DNA of 48,491 nucleotides from Cytobacillus solani (GCF_001420595.1 NZ_LJIX01000006.1:3965485-4013975), one strand, 5' to 3'. Numbered from the stretch's first letter, positions 19,746 through 27,813 are shown. Numbers and translations: made by a program. The notes: generated from the sequence alone by a model not told the origin.

Positions 19746-21401
19746 ATGTTTTCTTTGCCACCGATCAAAGAAATCATCGAAAAAAAATTAATCGACTGGT
19801 CTTTCAACGAATGTATAACAGAGAAAAACGGAGAATTCTTTGTAGGAAGATCTGAAACACCAAGCCCGATTATCAGTATTAATGACCCCTTTGATTCTTT
19901 AGTACAATCCGCTAAAAATGGCTCCAAGATGGTTATTTTGGATGCAAATAATAGACCAATAGGCTGTATCACTGCACCACAAATGATCCATTTCCTTCAT
20001 AATTCTTATAATCAGCTAAAAGCATTCTATGAGACTGTTATACGAACAATCGATGCTTCAGTCACCGTTATTGATGATAATGAGCATGTACAGACATGGA
20101 CAGAAGGGGCGGAAAAGATTTTTTCAGTTAAACAAAGAGAAATTATCGGCAAACCAATCACTAATTTCTTTGAGCCTAAAGACCTTGAAATCTTACAATC
20201 CTTATATAAAGGAAAAAAAATTACTGCTCAGCATCATCAGCCTCGTTCCGATTTATTTGTCCTTATCAACTCCAATCCTGTTTATTTTAATAATCGAATT
20301 ATCGGTGCAGTCGTTTCTGAAACAGATATAACGAATCAAGTGGTATTAAACGAGAAGTTATTTAATATGTCTACAGAGGTCCATCGTTTAGAGCAAGAGG
20401 TCGCAAAGTATAAGCATTCATCTGATCCATTTAATTTAATTAAAGGAAATAGTTCAGCCTTGCAAAGAACAGTACAGCTTGCTAAAAAAGTGTGCTCAGT
20501 GAAATCAACCGTCCTAATACTAGGCGAAAGCGGGGTCGGCAAAGAGGTATTTGCAAAAGCCATCCATGAAGCAAGTGAAAAGGAAAATGCACCATTTATT
20601 TCGATAAATTGCGGCGCGATCCCAGCATCCTTATTTGAAAGTGAATTCTTCGGCTATGAACGAGGGGCCTTCTCAGGTGCAGACCAAAAAGGGAAGAAAG
20701 GAAAAATTGAATTAGCCAAAGGCGGTACCCTGTTTCTAGATGAAATTGGTGAATTGCCACTTGAAATGCAGGTAAAGCTGTTGCGGGTACTTCAAGAAAG
20801 GAAATTTTACCGGGTTGGCGGGGAAAAGGAAATTGAAACAAATTTCCGAGTGATTGCTGCTACAAATAGAGAATTAAAGGATTTGATGAATGAAGGGCAA
20901 TTTCGGGAAGATTTATATTACCGCCTCAATGTCGTAAGCATACATATTCCTCCATTAAGAGAAAGGCGGGAAGATATATTTGAATTAACGCATTATTTTT
21001 TAAACGATTTCTCAATGCTCTATCAACGGCCTATTCATCAGTTCTCACAAGAAGTCATGCAGGAATTGCTGTGCTATGACTGGCCAGGGAATATACGGGA
21101 GCTTCGCAACGTTGTTGAACGTCTCGTCGTCTTTGCGACAGATGGAGTCATTAGAAAGGACTATTTGCCGTTCCATTCACAGCATAGTTATAACGATATA
21201 GATAAAGTACCTGAACAGTACAACTCGAATGAGATAGATAACATCATTTTCCCATTGCAAGAGGTAATGGACCAGCATGAGAAAAAAGTGCTTGAAAAAG
21301 CTCTGCTAATGTCAAATGGCAATAAGCTAGAATGTGCCAAAAAGCTCGGCATTACAAGAGCAACTTTATATAATCGTTTAAAGCGTCTTGGAATTAATTA
21401 A
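19746..21401 (+). CDS. Sigma-54-dependent transcriptional activator (PAS-AAA-Fis HTH)
   Basis: 551-residue enhancer-binding protein. N-terminal ~95 residues are a CBS-like sensing segment (DPFDSLVQSAKNGSKMVILDANNRPIGCI), then a PAS domain (about 100-210: VIRTIDASVTVIDDNEHVQTW...EIIGKPITNFF). The AAA+ domain has Walker A GESGVGKE, ESEFFGYERGAFSGA, Walker B GGTLFLDEIGEL and an arginine-finger region FREDLYYRLNV. A Fis-type HTH closes the protein (NKLECAKKLGITRATLYNRLK). The sigma-54 contact loop is GAFSGA instead of the usual GAFTGA. An upstream Met at 19689 has no SD; ATG 19746 has AAGGAGG. It lies between two operons with -24/-12 promoters, which it presumably activates, perhaps sensing proline or hydroxyproline. 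Confidence 0.92.
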   Translation: MFSLPPIKEIIEKKLIDWSFNECITEKNGEFFVGRSETPSPIISINDPFDSLVQSAKNGSKMVILDANNRPIGCITAPQMIHFLHNSYNQLKAFYETVIRTIDASVTVIDDNEHVQTWTEGAEKIFSVKQREIIGKPITNFFEPKDLEILQSLYKGKKITAQHHQPRSDLFVLINSNPVYFNNRIIGAVVSETDITNQVVLNEKLFNMSTEVHRLEQEVAKYKHSSDPFNLIKGNSSALQRTVQLAKKVCSVKSTVLILGESGVGKEVFAKAIHEASEKENAPFISINCGAIPASLFESEFFGYERGAFSGADQKGKKGKIELAKGGTLFLDEIGELPLEMQVKLLRVLQERKFYRVGGEKEIETNFRVIAATNRELKDLMNEGQFREDLYYRLNVVSIHIPPLRERREDIFELTHYFLNDFSMLYQRPIHQFSQEVMQELLCYDWPGNIRELRNVVERLVVFATDGVIRKDYLPFHSQHSYNDIDKVPEQYNSNEIDNIIFPLQEVMDQHEKKVLEKALLMSNGNKLECAKKLGITRATLYNRLKRLGIN

Positions 21402-21467
21402 TCCTGCTCCTCTATTTTGGTACGTTTTTTGCATAGTATTTTTATAGTAAGAAAATAGAGGAGGATT
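21400..21467 (+). promoter_or_regulatory. Inverted repeat enclosing the sigma-54 promoter and the ribosome site
   Basis: AATCCTGCTCCTCTATTTT (about 21400-21418) is complementary, apart from a two-base bulge, to AAAATAGAGGAGGATT just before the next ATG. Transcripts reading through from the regulator gene would trap the SD (GAGGAGG); transcripts started at the -24/-12 promoter would lack the upstream arm. Confidence 0.5.
21418..21433 (+). promoter_or_regulatory. Sigma-54 promoter of the plus-strand dehydrogenase subunit operon
   Basis: TGGTACGTTTTTTGCA: GG at 21419-21420 and GC at 21431-21432 with exact ten-nt spacing; one mismatch (T for C) to TGGCACG-N4-TTGCA. It lies about 40 nt before the BFD gene ATG. 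Confidence 0.85.
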
Positions 21468-21471
21468 CCAA

Positions 21472-21747
21472 ATGAACAGCAATGAAGCAATTGTCGTCTG
21501 CCGGTGCGAGGAAGTTACTTATGGGCAGCTTCGGACTACAGCAGAAGAATATCAATGCACAGCGAGGGAATTAAAATTACGCACAAGAGCAGGGATGGGT
21601 TTTTGCGGGGGCCGAACATGCAGAATTCCATTAGATCGAATCATTATTGATGTCCTTTCAAATGTTTCCAGAAGCGATATTCCACTAAAATACCAGCCGC
21701 CTGTTCGCCCGGTATCGTTTGGAACTGTTGGTGAAAAAAATGACTAG
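21472..21747 (+). CDS. BFD-like [2Fe-2S]-binding protein
   Basis: 91-residue bacterioferritin-associated-ferredoxin-like protein. Cysteines C10 and C12 (VVCRCEEV) and C45 and C50 (GFCGGRTC) give the BFD [2Fe-2S] motif; the KLRTRAGMGFCGGRTC block matches the BFD-like domain that in some octopine/nopaline and D-hydroxyproline dehydrogenases is fused to a flavin subunit. It probably relays electrons within the dehydrogenase complex. Strong GAGGAGG ribosome site, first gene after the sigma-54 promoter, overlapping the next gene by 8 nt. Confidence 0.85.
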   Translation: MNSNEAIVVCRCEEVTYGQLRTTAEEYQCTARELKLRTRAGMGFCGGRTCRIPLDRIIIDVLSNVSRSDIPLKYQPPVRPVSFGTVGEKND

Positions 21748-22072
21748 ACTATTAGATCACCCGATATTAGGAAAATTAGACGATAGAAAAGCCATTCCGT
21801 TTACGTTTGATGGGAAAACTTATGAAGCTCTAGAAAACGAAACCATCGCAGCCGCTCTTTTAGCCAACGGCATCAGAACATTACGGATTCACGAGGAGAG
21901 CGGCACACCGCGCGGATTTTACTGCAATATCGGTCATTGCATGGAATGCCGTGTAACAGTGAATGACCAAGCAAATGTACGAGCTTGCTTAACAGTTGTC
22001 GAACAATGCATGGTGATTGCAAGCGGTAAGCAGCATCCTAATATCGTAAAAAGGATGGTGGAGCAGCAATGA
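21740..22072 (+). CDS. [2Fe-2S] ferredoxin-like dehydrogenase subunit (HcnA/LhpF-like)
   Basis: 110-residue protein with a plant-type ferredoxin fold. FTFDGKTYEALENETIAAALLANG opens the domain; the ligands are in GFYCNIGHCMECRVTVNDQANVRAC (Cys-x5-Cys-x2-Cys ... Cys). Such short subunits serve as the gamma component of hydrogen-cyanide synthase-like and D-hydroxyproline dehydrogenase complexes. The frame extends upstream to a TTG at 21719, but ATG 21740 with GGTG before it is the better start. It overlaps the BFD gene before it and the flavoprotein gene after it. Confidence 0.85.
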   Translation: MTRLLDHPILGKLDDRKAIPFTFDGKTYEALENETIAAALLANGIRTLRIHEESGTPRGFYCNIGHCMECRVTVNDQANVRACLTVVEQCMVIASGKQHPNIVKRMVEQQ

Positions 22073-23313
22073 TTGACGTAATCGTCATTGGCGCAGGGCC
22101 AGCAGGATTAGCTGGAGCCATTACCTGTGCCTCTTCTGGCTTAAAAGTGATGGTCATTGATGAGTTTATAAAGCCTGGCGGCAGATTAATTGGACAACTT
22201 CATCAGGAACTATCCGGTGAATGGTGGAATGGGATTAAAGAATCAGAAAGGCTTCATCAAGAAGCGCTTAAACAATCAGTTGACATCCGCAGCGGCGTTT
22301 CCGTCTATAACTTAGAAAAAGATGATGATCTTTGGAATGTGCATACAAGCATTGGAACATTAACCGCTCCATTTGTATTAGCAGCAACAGGAGCGGCTGA
22401 GTATCCCATTCCTCTACCGGGGTGGACTCTGCCCGGCGTAATGTCCATAGGCGCTGCTCAAGTAATGACCAATGTTCACCGGGTTCAAGTTGGAAAAAAG
22501 GGGATTATTATCGGGGCGAATATACTAGCCTTTGCGATTTTAAATGAGCTGCAACTAGCTGGCATTCATGTTAATCGGATTGTTCTGCCAGAAAAAAGCC
22601 CGTTAAGCGGGAAGGCAGGAGAACCAGAGGAAGTCATGAAGTCGCTACTAAATGCCGCACATCTAGCTCCATCCCCTCTTTTACGGATGGGTAGCCGCTT
22701 CATGAAAAATGATTGGTTCCGTAAGACAGGAATGAGGTTTTTTCCTAAAAGCGGAGTTAAGGTAAATGGCACCCCCTTGCTTCTTCGCAAAGCTGCTTTA
22801 GAAGTTATTGGAACTGAACAAGTAGAAGGTGTACGTGTAGCCGATACGGATGCGAACGGAAATATTATTCCCGGTACGGAAACTGTATATGAAGCTGATT
22901 TCGTTTGTATCGCAGGTGGTTTGTATCCGCTTGCTGAACTCGCTGCCGTTTCAGGCTGCCCATTCCAATACATTCCTGAACTTGGCGGACATGTGCCCCA
23001 CCATTCAGAAACGATGGAAACCCCGCTTGAAGGTCTGTTTGTTGCTGGTAATATTACAGGCATCGAAAGCGGGAAAATTGCGATGGCCCAAGGAACAATT
23101 GCTGGCTATTCGATTGCTAAACATGCTGGTAAAGGCGGTACAGCCATTGTCGAGCAGTTGAATCAATCCGTAAAAAATGTCCATTTGCTTCGCAAACAAG
23201 CTGCCATTCAATTTTATCCTGACATTGAAAGCGGGAGAAGAAAAATGTACGATCTCTGGGAACAGCTTTATGCAAACCCTGCAAGGTTGCATACTGAGGA
23301 AAAGCTTGGATAA
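22069..23313 (+). CDS. FAD/NAD(P)-dependent oxidoreductase subunit (HcnB/LhpE-like alpha subunit)
   Basis: 414-residue pyridine-nucleotide-disulfide-oxidoreductase-fold flavoprotein. The N-terminal motif VIVIGAGPAGLAGAITCASSG binds FAD; FVLAATGAAEYPIPLPGWTLPGVM is the second conserved region; GLFVAGNITGIESGKIAMAQG is the C-terminal FAD site. Homologues are the alpha subunits of octopine, nopaline and D-hydroxyproline dehydrogenases, accepting electrons from the DAO-type beta subunit. They usually carry the BFD module at the C-terminus; here that module is the separate upstream gene. The ATG overlaps the previous stop (ATGA). The operon ends at a strong hairpin. Confidence 0.88.
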   Translation: MIDVIVIGAGPAGLAGAITCASSGLKVMVIDEFIKPGGRLIGQLHQELSGEWWNGIKESERLHQEALKQSVDIRSGVSVYNLEKDDDLWNVHTSIGTLTAPFVLAATGAAEYPIPLPGWTLPGVMSIGAAQVMTNVHRVQVGKKGIIIGANILAFAILNELQLAGIHVNRIVLPEKSPLSGKAGEPEEVMKSLLNAAHLAPSPLLRMGSRFMKNDWFRKTGMRFFPKSGVKVNGTPLLLRKAALEVIGTEQVEGVRVADTDANGNIIPGTETVYEADFVCIAGGLYPLAELAAVSGCPFQYIPELGGHVPHHSETMETPLEGLFVAGNITGIESGKIAMAQGTIAGYSIAKHAGKGGTAIVEQLNQSVKNVHLLRKQAAIQFYPDIESGRRKMYDLWEQLYANPARLHTEEKLG

Positions 23314-23366
23314 AAAAAAAGGATGGATGAACAGAGAAAAAATCTGCTTTCATCTATCCTTTTTAC
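23314..23366. terminator. Terminator at the end of the dehydrogenase operon
   Basis: A stem AAAAAGGATGGATGA / TCATCTATCCTTTTT with a ~20-nt loop, between convergent genes; works on either strand. Confidence 0.8.
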
Positions 23367-23398
23367 AGAAAGTAGAATATTTCTACTTTTTTCACAAC

Positions 23399-23899
23399 CT
23401 ACGTCCAAATTTCGTCTAATTTATCCGAATAGAAATCAATTGCTTTTTTATAACTAATAATTTCAGCGTCTTTTGTCGTATCTGTTAAACATTTTAGCAA
23501 CAACTCCATCGCTTTACTATGTTGATTCAAATTATATAAGGTCATCGAATAGAACGTTTGAATTGCTCTATTATTAGGAAATAATTCGATTCCTTTTAGA
23601 AAGGTGATTTTTGACTTTTCATATTCTCCTAATGTTCGATATGTACTGCCTAATCCCAATAAGGCCCCTTCCAATTCCTTTGAAGATAGCCCTAACTTGA
23701 TTGCATTTTCGTAGAAAGGAACGGCTTTCACTTCTTCTCCTAATAAATCAAAACTCCAAGCACATTGATAGTTAACCGACGCATTTTCGGGAAACACATC
23801 TGCCAATTTCACAAGTATTTCGTTAGATTCTTTGTAATATCCACTCTTCCGTAAATCAATAGCATTATCTAACTCTTTTTCCATCCCTATCTTCACCAT
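23399..23899 (-). CDS. Tetratricopeptide repeat protein
   Basis: 166-residue soluble helical protein with about four TPR units: NAIDLRKSGYYKESNEILVKLADVFPEN, VNYQCAWSFDLLGEEVKAVPFYENAIKLG, GALLGLGSTYRTLGEYEKSKITFLKGIELFPNN, QTFYSMTLYNLNQHSKAMELLLKCL. The G/A-x-Y and A-x-F/Y positions follow TPR logic. A protein-interaction role is inferred; no enzymatic motif is seen. The first ATG sits right next to AAAGGA, so Met6 could be the real start. Monocistronic. Confidence 0.8.
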   Translation of the reverse strand: MVKIGMEKELDNAIDLRKSGYYKESNEILVKLADVFPENASVNYQCAWSFDLLGEEVKAVPFYENAIKLGLSSKELEGALLGLGSTYRTLGEYEKSKITFLKGIELFPNNRAIQTFYSMTLYNLNQHSKAMELLLKCLTDTTKDAEIISYKKAIDFYSDKLDEIWT

Positions 23900-23986
23900 T
23901 CCTTTATCTGTTTGTTCTTAATCCTTCTTCGATAGTTAAAAGCATTCACAAGTATTAAAAAACCCACCTGTAGTTTAGAAAGCTGT

Positions 23987-24331
23987 TTATTTATTCGTTA
24001 AGATTCTATCGTCTTTACTAGTAGGCTGCGATATCACAATGAATTCTACATCATGTTTTGATTCATTTAGCATTTGATGCGGTAGTAAAGGTGGTACCTC
24101 TATACCTTCTTCACGACTCAATATTATTCGTTTCCCGCTTATTTCTATAGTTGCAGTACCAGATAAAACAAAGAAAAATTGACGTGCATAATTATGATAA
24201 TGTCTTACTTCCGAAGTGTTAACGGGCATTCGTTCGTGAATAACACTTAAATCTTTATTCTTCACTAAATGCCAGCCATCACAATTATCTCCCCATGTGT
24301 AATGTTCTGCATTTTGTTTACTGATTTTCAT
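23987..24331 (-). CDS. Cupin-domain protein
   Basis: 114-residue small single-domain cupin. Motif 1 is partly kept (SEVRHYHNYARQFFFVLSGTATIEISGK, with His-x-His metal ligands) and motif 2 is EVPPLLPHQMLNESKHDVEFIVIS (third His in PHQ). It is a predicted metal-binding beta-barrel; substrate unknown. Downstream of the kinase-like gene on the same strand with a 50-nt gap, so co-transcription is likely. Ribosome site GAGG upstream of the ATG. Confidence 0.85.
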   Translation of the reverse strand: MKISKQNAEHYTWGDNCDGWHLVKNKDLSVIHERMPVNTSEVRHYHNYARQFFFVLSGTATIEISGKRIILSREEGIEVPPLLPHQMLNESKHDVEFIVISQPTSKDDRILTNK

Positions 24332-24383
24332 TTAATGACCTCTTTCCTTTCATTTAGTAAAAAAATAACAAACTGCTAAACAT

Positions 24384-24926
24384 TTATTTAATGCGTCCTT
24401 CAGTTTGTATACATTTAATGATCTCTGACAATGTTTCTTCAGGCGTCATATTGGAGGTATCTACCCAAAGCCCAATTCTAGGATTATCATTTATTAATAC
24501 GCTATATAGAGGTTCAACCTCCCAAACTGTATAGCCCGTCTTATTCCGCTTCTTTTCTCTTTCAATAATTGCCTCAATAGTTGGATTAAGCGTAATATAG
24601 TAAACTGGCTTTGATTCGAATGCTTCAAGAAAAGAAACTACCTCTTTTCCCAAATAAGTGTCCTGCACAACAACTGAGAAACCTAATTTATAGTACATAT
24701 CTGCTATTTGTGCAGCCATTTTATAACGGAGTTTCAATTGTTCTACCGCACTTTGAGAATGCTCTGGAGTCATATTAATATTCCCTTTTACAATCATCTT
24801 TCGAAAAATATCTCCACGCACATGAACACTCTTCTCAAATTGTTCAGATAACATTTGTGCAATTGTAGATTTTCCTGAAGCCATTATCCCTGTTAGAATA
24901 TAAATCCCCTTTTCAAGAGTCATCAT
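24384..24926 (-). CDS. P-loop nucleotide kinase / phosphotransferase-like protein
   Basis: 180-residue AAA_33/zeta-toxin-like P-loop protein. Walker A is TGIMASGKST (about 13-22). HVRGDIFRKMIV supplies the substrate-side aspartate; VVVQDTYLGKEVVSFLE is the second strand; PVYYITLNPTIEAIIEREKKRNK resembles the chloramphenicol-phosphotransferase lid. The substrate is unknown (small molecule or nucleotide). The ATG has GGGAGG upstream. It is the first gene of a likely pair with the cupin. Confidence 0.8.
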   Translation of the reverse strand: MMTLEKGIYILTGIMASGKSTIAQMLSEQFEKSVHVRGDIFRKMIVKGNINMTPEHSQSAVEQLKLRYKMAAQIADMYYKLGFSVVVQDTYLGKEVVSFLEAFESKPVYYITLNPTIEAIIEREKKRNKTGYTVWEVEPLYSVLINDNPRIGLWVDTSNMTPEETLSEIIKCIQTEGRIK

Positions 24927-25000
24927 TGCCTCCCATTATCTTTACCAAATATTTTGTTCCCCTAAATGATATTTAAGTAAAAAGCATCGCACTCAATGGG

Positions 25001-25403
25001 TTAATAAGATCCTAAGTATTCCGTTTCAAGTTCAATTTCTTTGATTTCCTTATCAAAGCAGACTTTATATGCCTTAGCGTTTGGTCTCGAGCTTACTATT
25101 TTGCTAACCTCTTCCCCAATATAATGAATGGCCACCAACATAGATGATATCTTTTTCTAATACAAATCCCTCTATATCTCTTGTAGGTGGTTTAAACAAG
25201 GACAGATGTGAAGGCTGGCACTTTTGTTTTTCAAAAAACTCATAAAACCTTTTTATACATATATCTGAATCTCCCGTTGCAGTAGGAACATAACAGATTT
25301 TCGGATTTGTTTTACCAGACTGATTTAAAATATATAAATCTAGTAAAGGATTCTCTGGTTCCATAGAAAATCCCCCGCCACCAAGCGCGATAATTTGTCT
25401 CAT
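25001..25403 (-). pseudogene. Peptidase E (S51) remnant with internal deletion
   Basis: The first ~90 residues match peptidase E (MRQIIALGGGGFSMEPENPL, KICYVPTATGDSD, HLSLFKPPTRDIEGFVLEKD, IIYVGG). The frame then meets a stop at 25104-25106. In another frame the true C-terminal end continues (EEVSKIVSSRPNAKAYKV ... ETEYLGSY, stop at 25001-25003). About 90-100 central residues, including the catalytic Ser-Ala-Gly-Ser block, are missing. The gene is dead, by deletion plus frame change. Confidence 0.8.
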
Positions 25404-25732
25404 GCTCTACTCCCCTCCAAATTAAGTTTGATAAATATAAATATTCTCTTCATCTATTGATGATTCCTTGTTTCATAGATTTACTCATTTAATAATAAAA
25501 GTGTCTCTATCATTTTTGAAGCTACATTAAAATAAAGAAAAGCCATCCTCCATGACGAAGAATAGCTGACTCTGCATTGTCTAATAAACAATACAATCAA
25601 TCTTTCTATATTTCTTGATAAAATCATTCCTTTTCAAGGAGACCAGCAATAATGAAACCCTCTCATTAAATAAACCTCTTTCTCCAAATCAAAGTTCAGC
25701 AAAATGGAACCTCAAGAGTAGCAAGAATTAGT
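25404..25732. other. Gene-free stretch with one terminator-like hairpin
   Basis: No convincing ORF or RNA. A G-U rich hairpin on the minus strand (about 25575-25545, AGCTATTCTTC/GGAGGATGGCT then TTTTCTTTATTTT) probably terminates the serine hydrolase transcript. Confidence 0.5.
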
Positions 25733-27157
25733 TCATTTCATTTCTTGTTTCCTCTTGTATGCCATTACAATAATTAAGAATCCATAAATAGCAAGAACCC
25801 CAACGAAACTTAAAATAAAAATTGCCGTTATGAATGAATAATGATAGATAGAGTGCCAAGGAGCACTAAATATATAGGTTACTATTGGTATTATAACGAA
25901 GGAGCAAAGAAGAAGGGAAAATCCAGCTATATTCCATGACATATAATGAAAGCTCGTTTTCTTCTTCAAACGGTACAAGCTCAAACTTCCACAAAAGGCA
26001 AACAGAATCGTTAATAATAACGGAATCCATTGCATTTGATAATTCATCTTAATTAATTCCGGCATCCGTCCCCTTTCCATAATTGTTTTAATTCCTTCCC
26101 TCATTGAAAGAGTAGACATCGTTTCAGAAATATCATTCTTATTCGTCAGCAAAATAAATCCATAATCATTCTTATGATTAATATACAATTCAGCTCTTGA
26201 ATCAGGTGTTTCTCCTCCATGAAAAATATAAGGATCCTCATCATCAGTAGAAATTCTCCATCCTAGACCATAATACATCTCATCTTTTCTATGAACTTGA
26301 GGAGAAATGTACTCCTTAAATAATTCATCTGATAATAAATCCTCACTATCTAACAAGAATAATAGATACTTAGCCATATCATCAGCTGAGGATGCAGTAT
26401 ATCCATACGATGCACCGCTGTCATCATAGATCATGTTACTTTTTATTGGCTTTCCAAAGAATGAATGATATCCCGGTTGGTAACCAAGTTTTGAAGCTTC
26501 TTCAAAGCTTGATACGGTTCGATTCATACCAAAACTCGTATAGATTTCGGTATCCATAAATTCAGAAAATGTCTCACCTGTAATTTTTTCTATAATTCTT
26601 CCTAAAAGTAGATAATTTGCTGCACTATATTGATGAACTGAACCGGGTTCATAATTAAGTTTTACATTATTTAGTTTCTTTACCGCTTCACTTATTGCTT
26701 CTTTCCCTCTTAAATTTTGATCTGCTATTTTCAACCCATCATAAGAGCTAATTCCACTCGTATGGGTAAGTAAGTTTCTGATAGTAATTTTTTTATCATA
26801 CCCTTTTACATTGTATTGAAAGGATGGAAGATAATAATCAATTTCCTGATCAAGCTCAATCATTCCTTTCTCTACTAACTTCATAATAGCAAGACTAGTT
26901 AAAGGTTTACTAACTGAACCTATTGTAAACAGCGTGTCTTCCGTTACAGGATCACCATTTCCCTGTATCCCCCAACTTTTTTGGAACCAAACATGTCCTT
27001 CTCGAACAATTGCAAGCGATGCGCCTGGAATTTGATATTCATCTAATGCTTTTTCCATATACTTTTCAATTAATTCATTTTGTTTTTGACTGTCTGCATT
27101 CGTATGTAATGGAAAAACAAGAATGAAACATACAAATGCGAATAATAATCTTTTCAC
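25733..27157 (-). CDS. Beta-lactamase-family serine hydrolase with C-terminal membrane domain
   Basis: 474-residue secreted/anchored class-C-type serine hydrolase (penicillin-binding-protein/esterase-like). Signal peptide MKRLLFAFVCFILVFPLHTNA. Catalytic S81-x-x-K84 (IGSVSKP), second motif YSA (177-179; the usual Asn is replaced), third motif HGG (about 319). After the ~350-residue catalytic domain come three to four hydrophobic helices (WIPLLLTILFAFCGSLSLY, YMSWNIAGFSLLLC, SFITAIFILSFVGVLAIYG). It may act on peptidoglycan or peptide substrates. GTG start. A TetR operator lies 33-48 nt upstream, matching that of the adjacent regulator. Confidence 0.88.
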   Translation of the reverse strand: MKRLLFAFVCFILVFPLHTNADSQKQNELIEKYMEKALDEYQIPGASLAIVREGHVWFQKSWGIQGNGDPVTEDTLFTIGSVSKPLTSLAIMKLVEKGMIELDQEIDYYLPSFQYNVKGYDKKITIRNLLTHTSGISSYDGLKIADQNLRGKEAISEAVKKLNNVKLNYEPGSVHQYSAANYLLLGRIIEKITGETFSEFMDTEIYTSFGMNRTVSSFEEASKLGYQPGYHSFFGKPIKSNMIYDDSGASYGYTASSADDMAKYLLFLLDSEDLLSDELFKEYISPQVHRKDEMYYGLGWRISTDDEDPYIFHGGETPDSRAELYINHKNDYGFILLTNKNDISETMSTLSMREGIKTIMERGRMPELIKMNYQMQWIPLLLTILFAFCGSLSLYRLKKKTSFHYMSWNIAGFSLLLCSFVIIPIVTYIFSAPWHSIYHYSFITAIFILSFVGVLAIYGFLIIVMAYKRKQEMK

Positions 27158-27189
27158 TTTCCATTTACTCTCTATTCGATATAAATTGT

Positions 27190-27205
27190 TTGGTTAACCA
27201 ACCAA
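27190..27205. promoter_or_regulatory. TetR operator in front of the serine hydrolase
   Basis: The 16-mer TTGGTTAACCAACCAA with palindromic core TGGTTAACCA. An identical copy sits before the TetR gene. Confidence 0.75.
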
Positions 27206-27226
27206 TTAAACCTTAAAATTTGAAGT

Positions 27227-27781
27227 CTATTTCTTCAAATAGACTTCAAATAAACCTTCTAGTAATTGATAAGCTTTTTCCGAATCAAATGTTGGATCGA
27301 TAATCTTTTGAAGAGCCAGACCATCAAAACAGGCTAAAAGTATGCTTGCAAATATTTCAGGATCTCCATTGCTTTTGCCAAGTTTTCTTATCGGTACAGA
27401 TAAACTATCTCTCCCCTCTTTCAAAATCTTTGCTGCTTCTAATTGCAATTCGTTACTCTTTAGTCCGAGTGAATAGATTTCGTACCGCCACCGATACCAG
27501 TCTGGGTCTGTTTCTGCCCTTGTTTTTATCTCTTCTAAAGCATTATGTAGTGATAAAGAACTTACATCTTTATTTTTATACAGTTGATGGTACTGATCTT
27601 GAACATGTTTTTGAACAGAGAGCAGTACTTCTAGTTTATTTTCAAAATAATAATGTACTAGTCCTGGAGCTACGTTTGCTTCATTAGCAATATCTTTAAT
27701 TGAAGCATTTATATAGCCCTTCTTAGCAAAAATGATATAAGCTGCTTCAATTATGCGTTTTTTCTTATCTTCCTTACTCAT
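27227..27781 (-). CDS. TetR/AcrR family transcriptional regulator
   Basis: 184-residue repressor. The N-terminal helix-turn-helix is textbook: KKRIIEAAYIIFAKKGYINASIKDIANEANVAPGLVHYYFENKLEVL (about 7-55). The C-terminal ligand-binding domain includes DPDWYRWRYEIYSLGL and PEIFASILLACFDGLALQKIIDP. It is upstream of the serine hydrolase gene on the same strand. Identical palindromes precede both genes, so autoregulation plus control of the hydrolase is likely. Good AGAGGTG ribosome site. Inducer unknown. Confidence 0.9.
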   Translation of the reverse strand: MSKEDKKKRIIEAAYIIFAKKGYINASIKDIANEANVAPGLVHYYFENKLEVLLSVQKHVQDQYHQLYKNKDVSSLSLHNALEEIKTRAETDPDWYRWRYEIYSLGLKSNELQLEAAKILKEGRDSLSVPIRKLGKSNGDPEIFASILLACFDGLALQKIIDPTFDSEKAYQLLEGLFEVYLKK

Positions 27782-27797
27782 AAGTCACCTCTTTTAA

Positions 27798-27813
27798 TTG
27801 GTTAACCAACCAA
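27798..27813. promoter_or_regulatory. TetR operator in front of the tetR gene
   Basis: The same 16-mer TTGGTTAACCAACCAA, 16 nt upstream of the TetR start codon. Confidence 0.75.

Noticed and set aside
22566-23063. Minus-strand ORF of 165 codons
   Set aside because: Opposite to the well-supported FAD/NAD(P) subunit; composition is a shadow of that gene.
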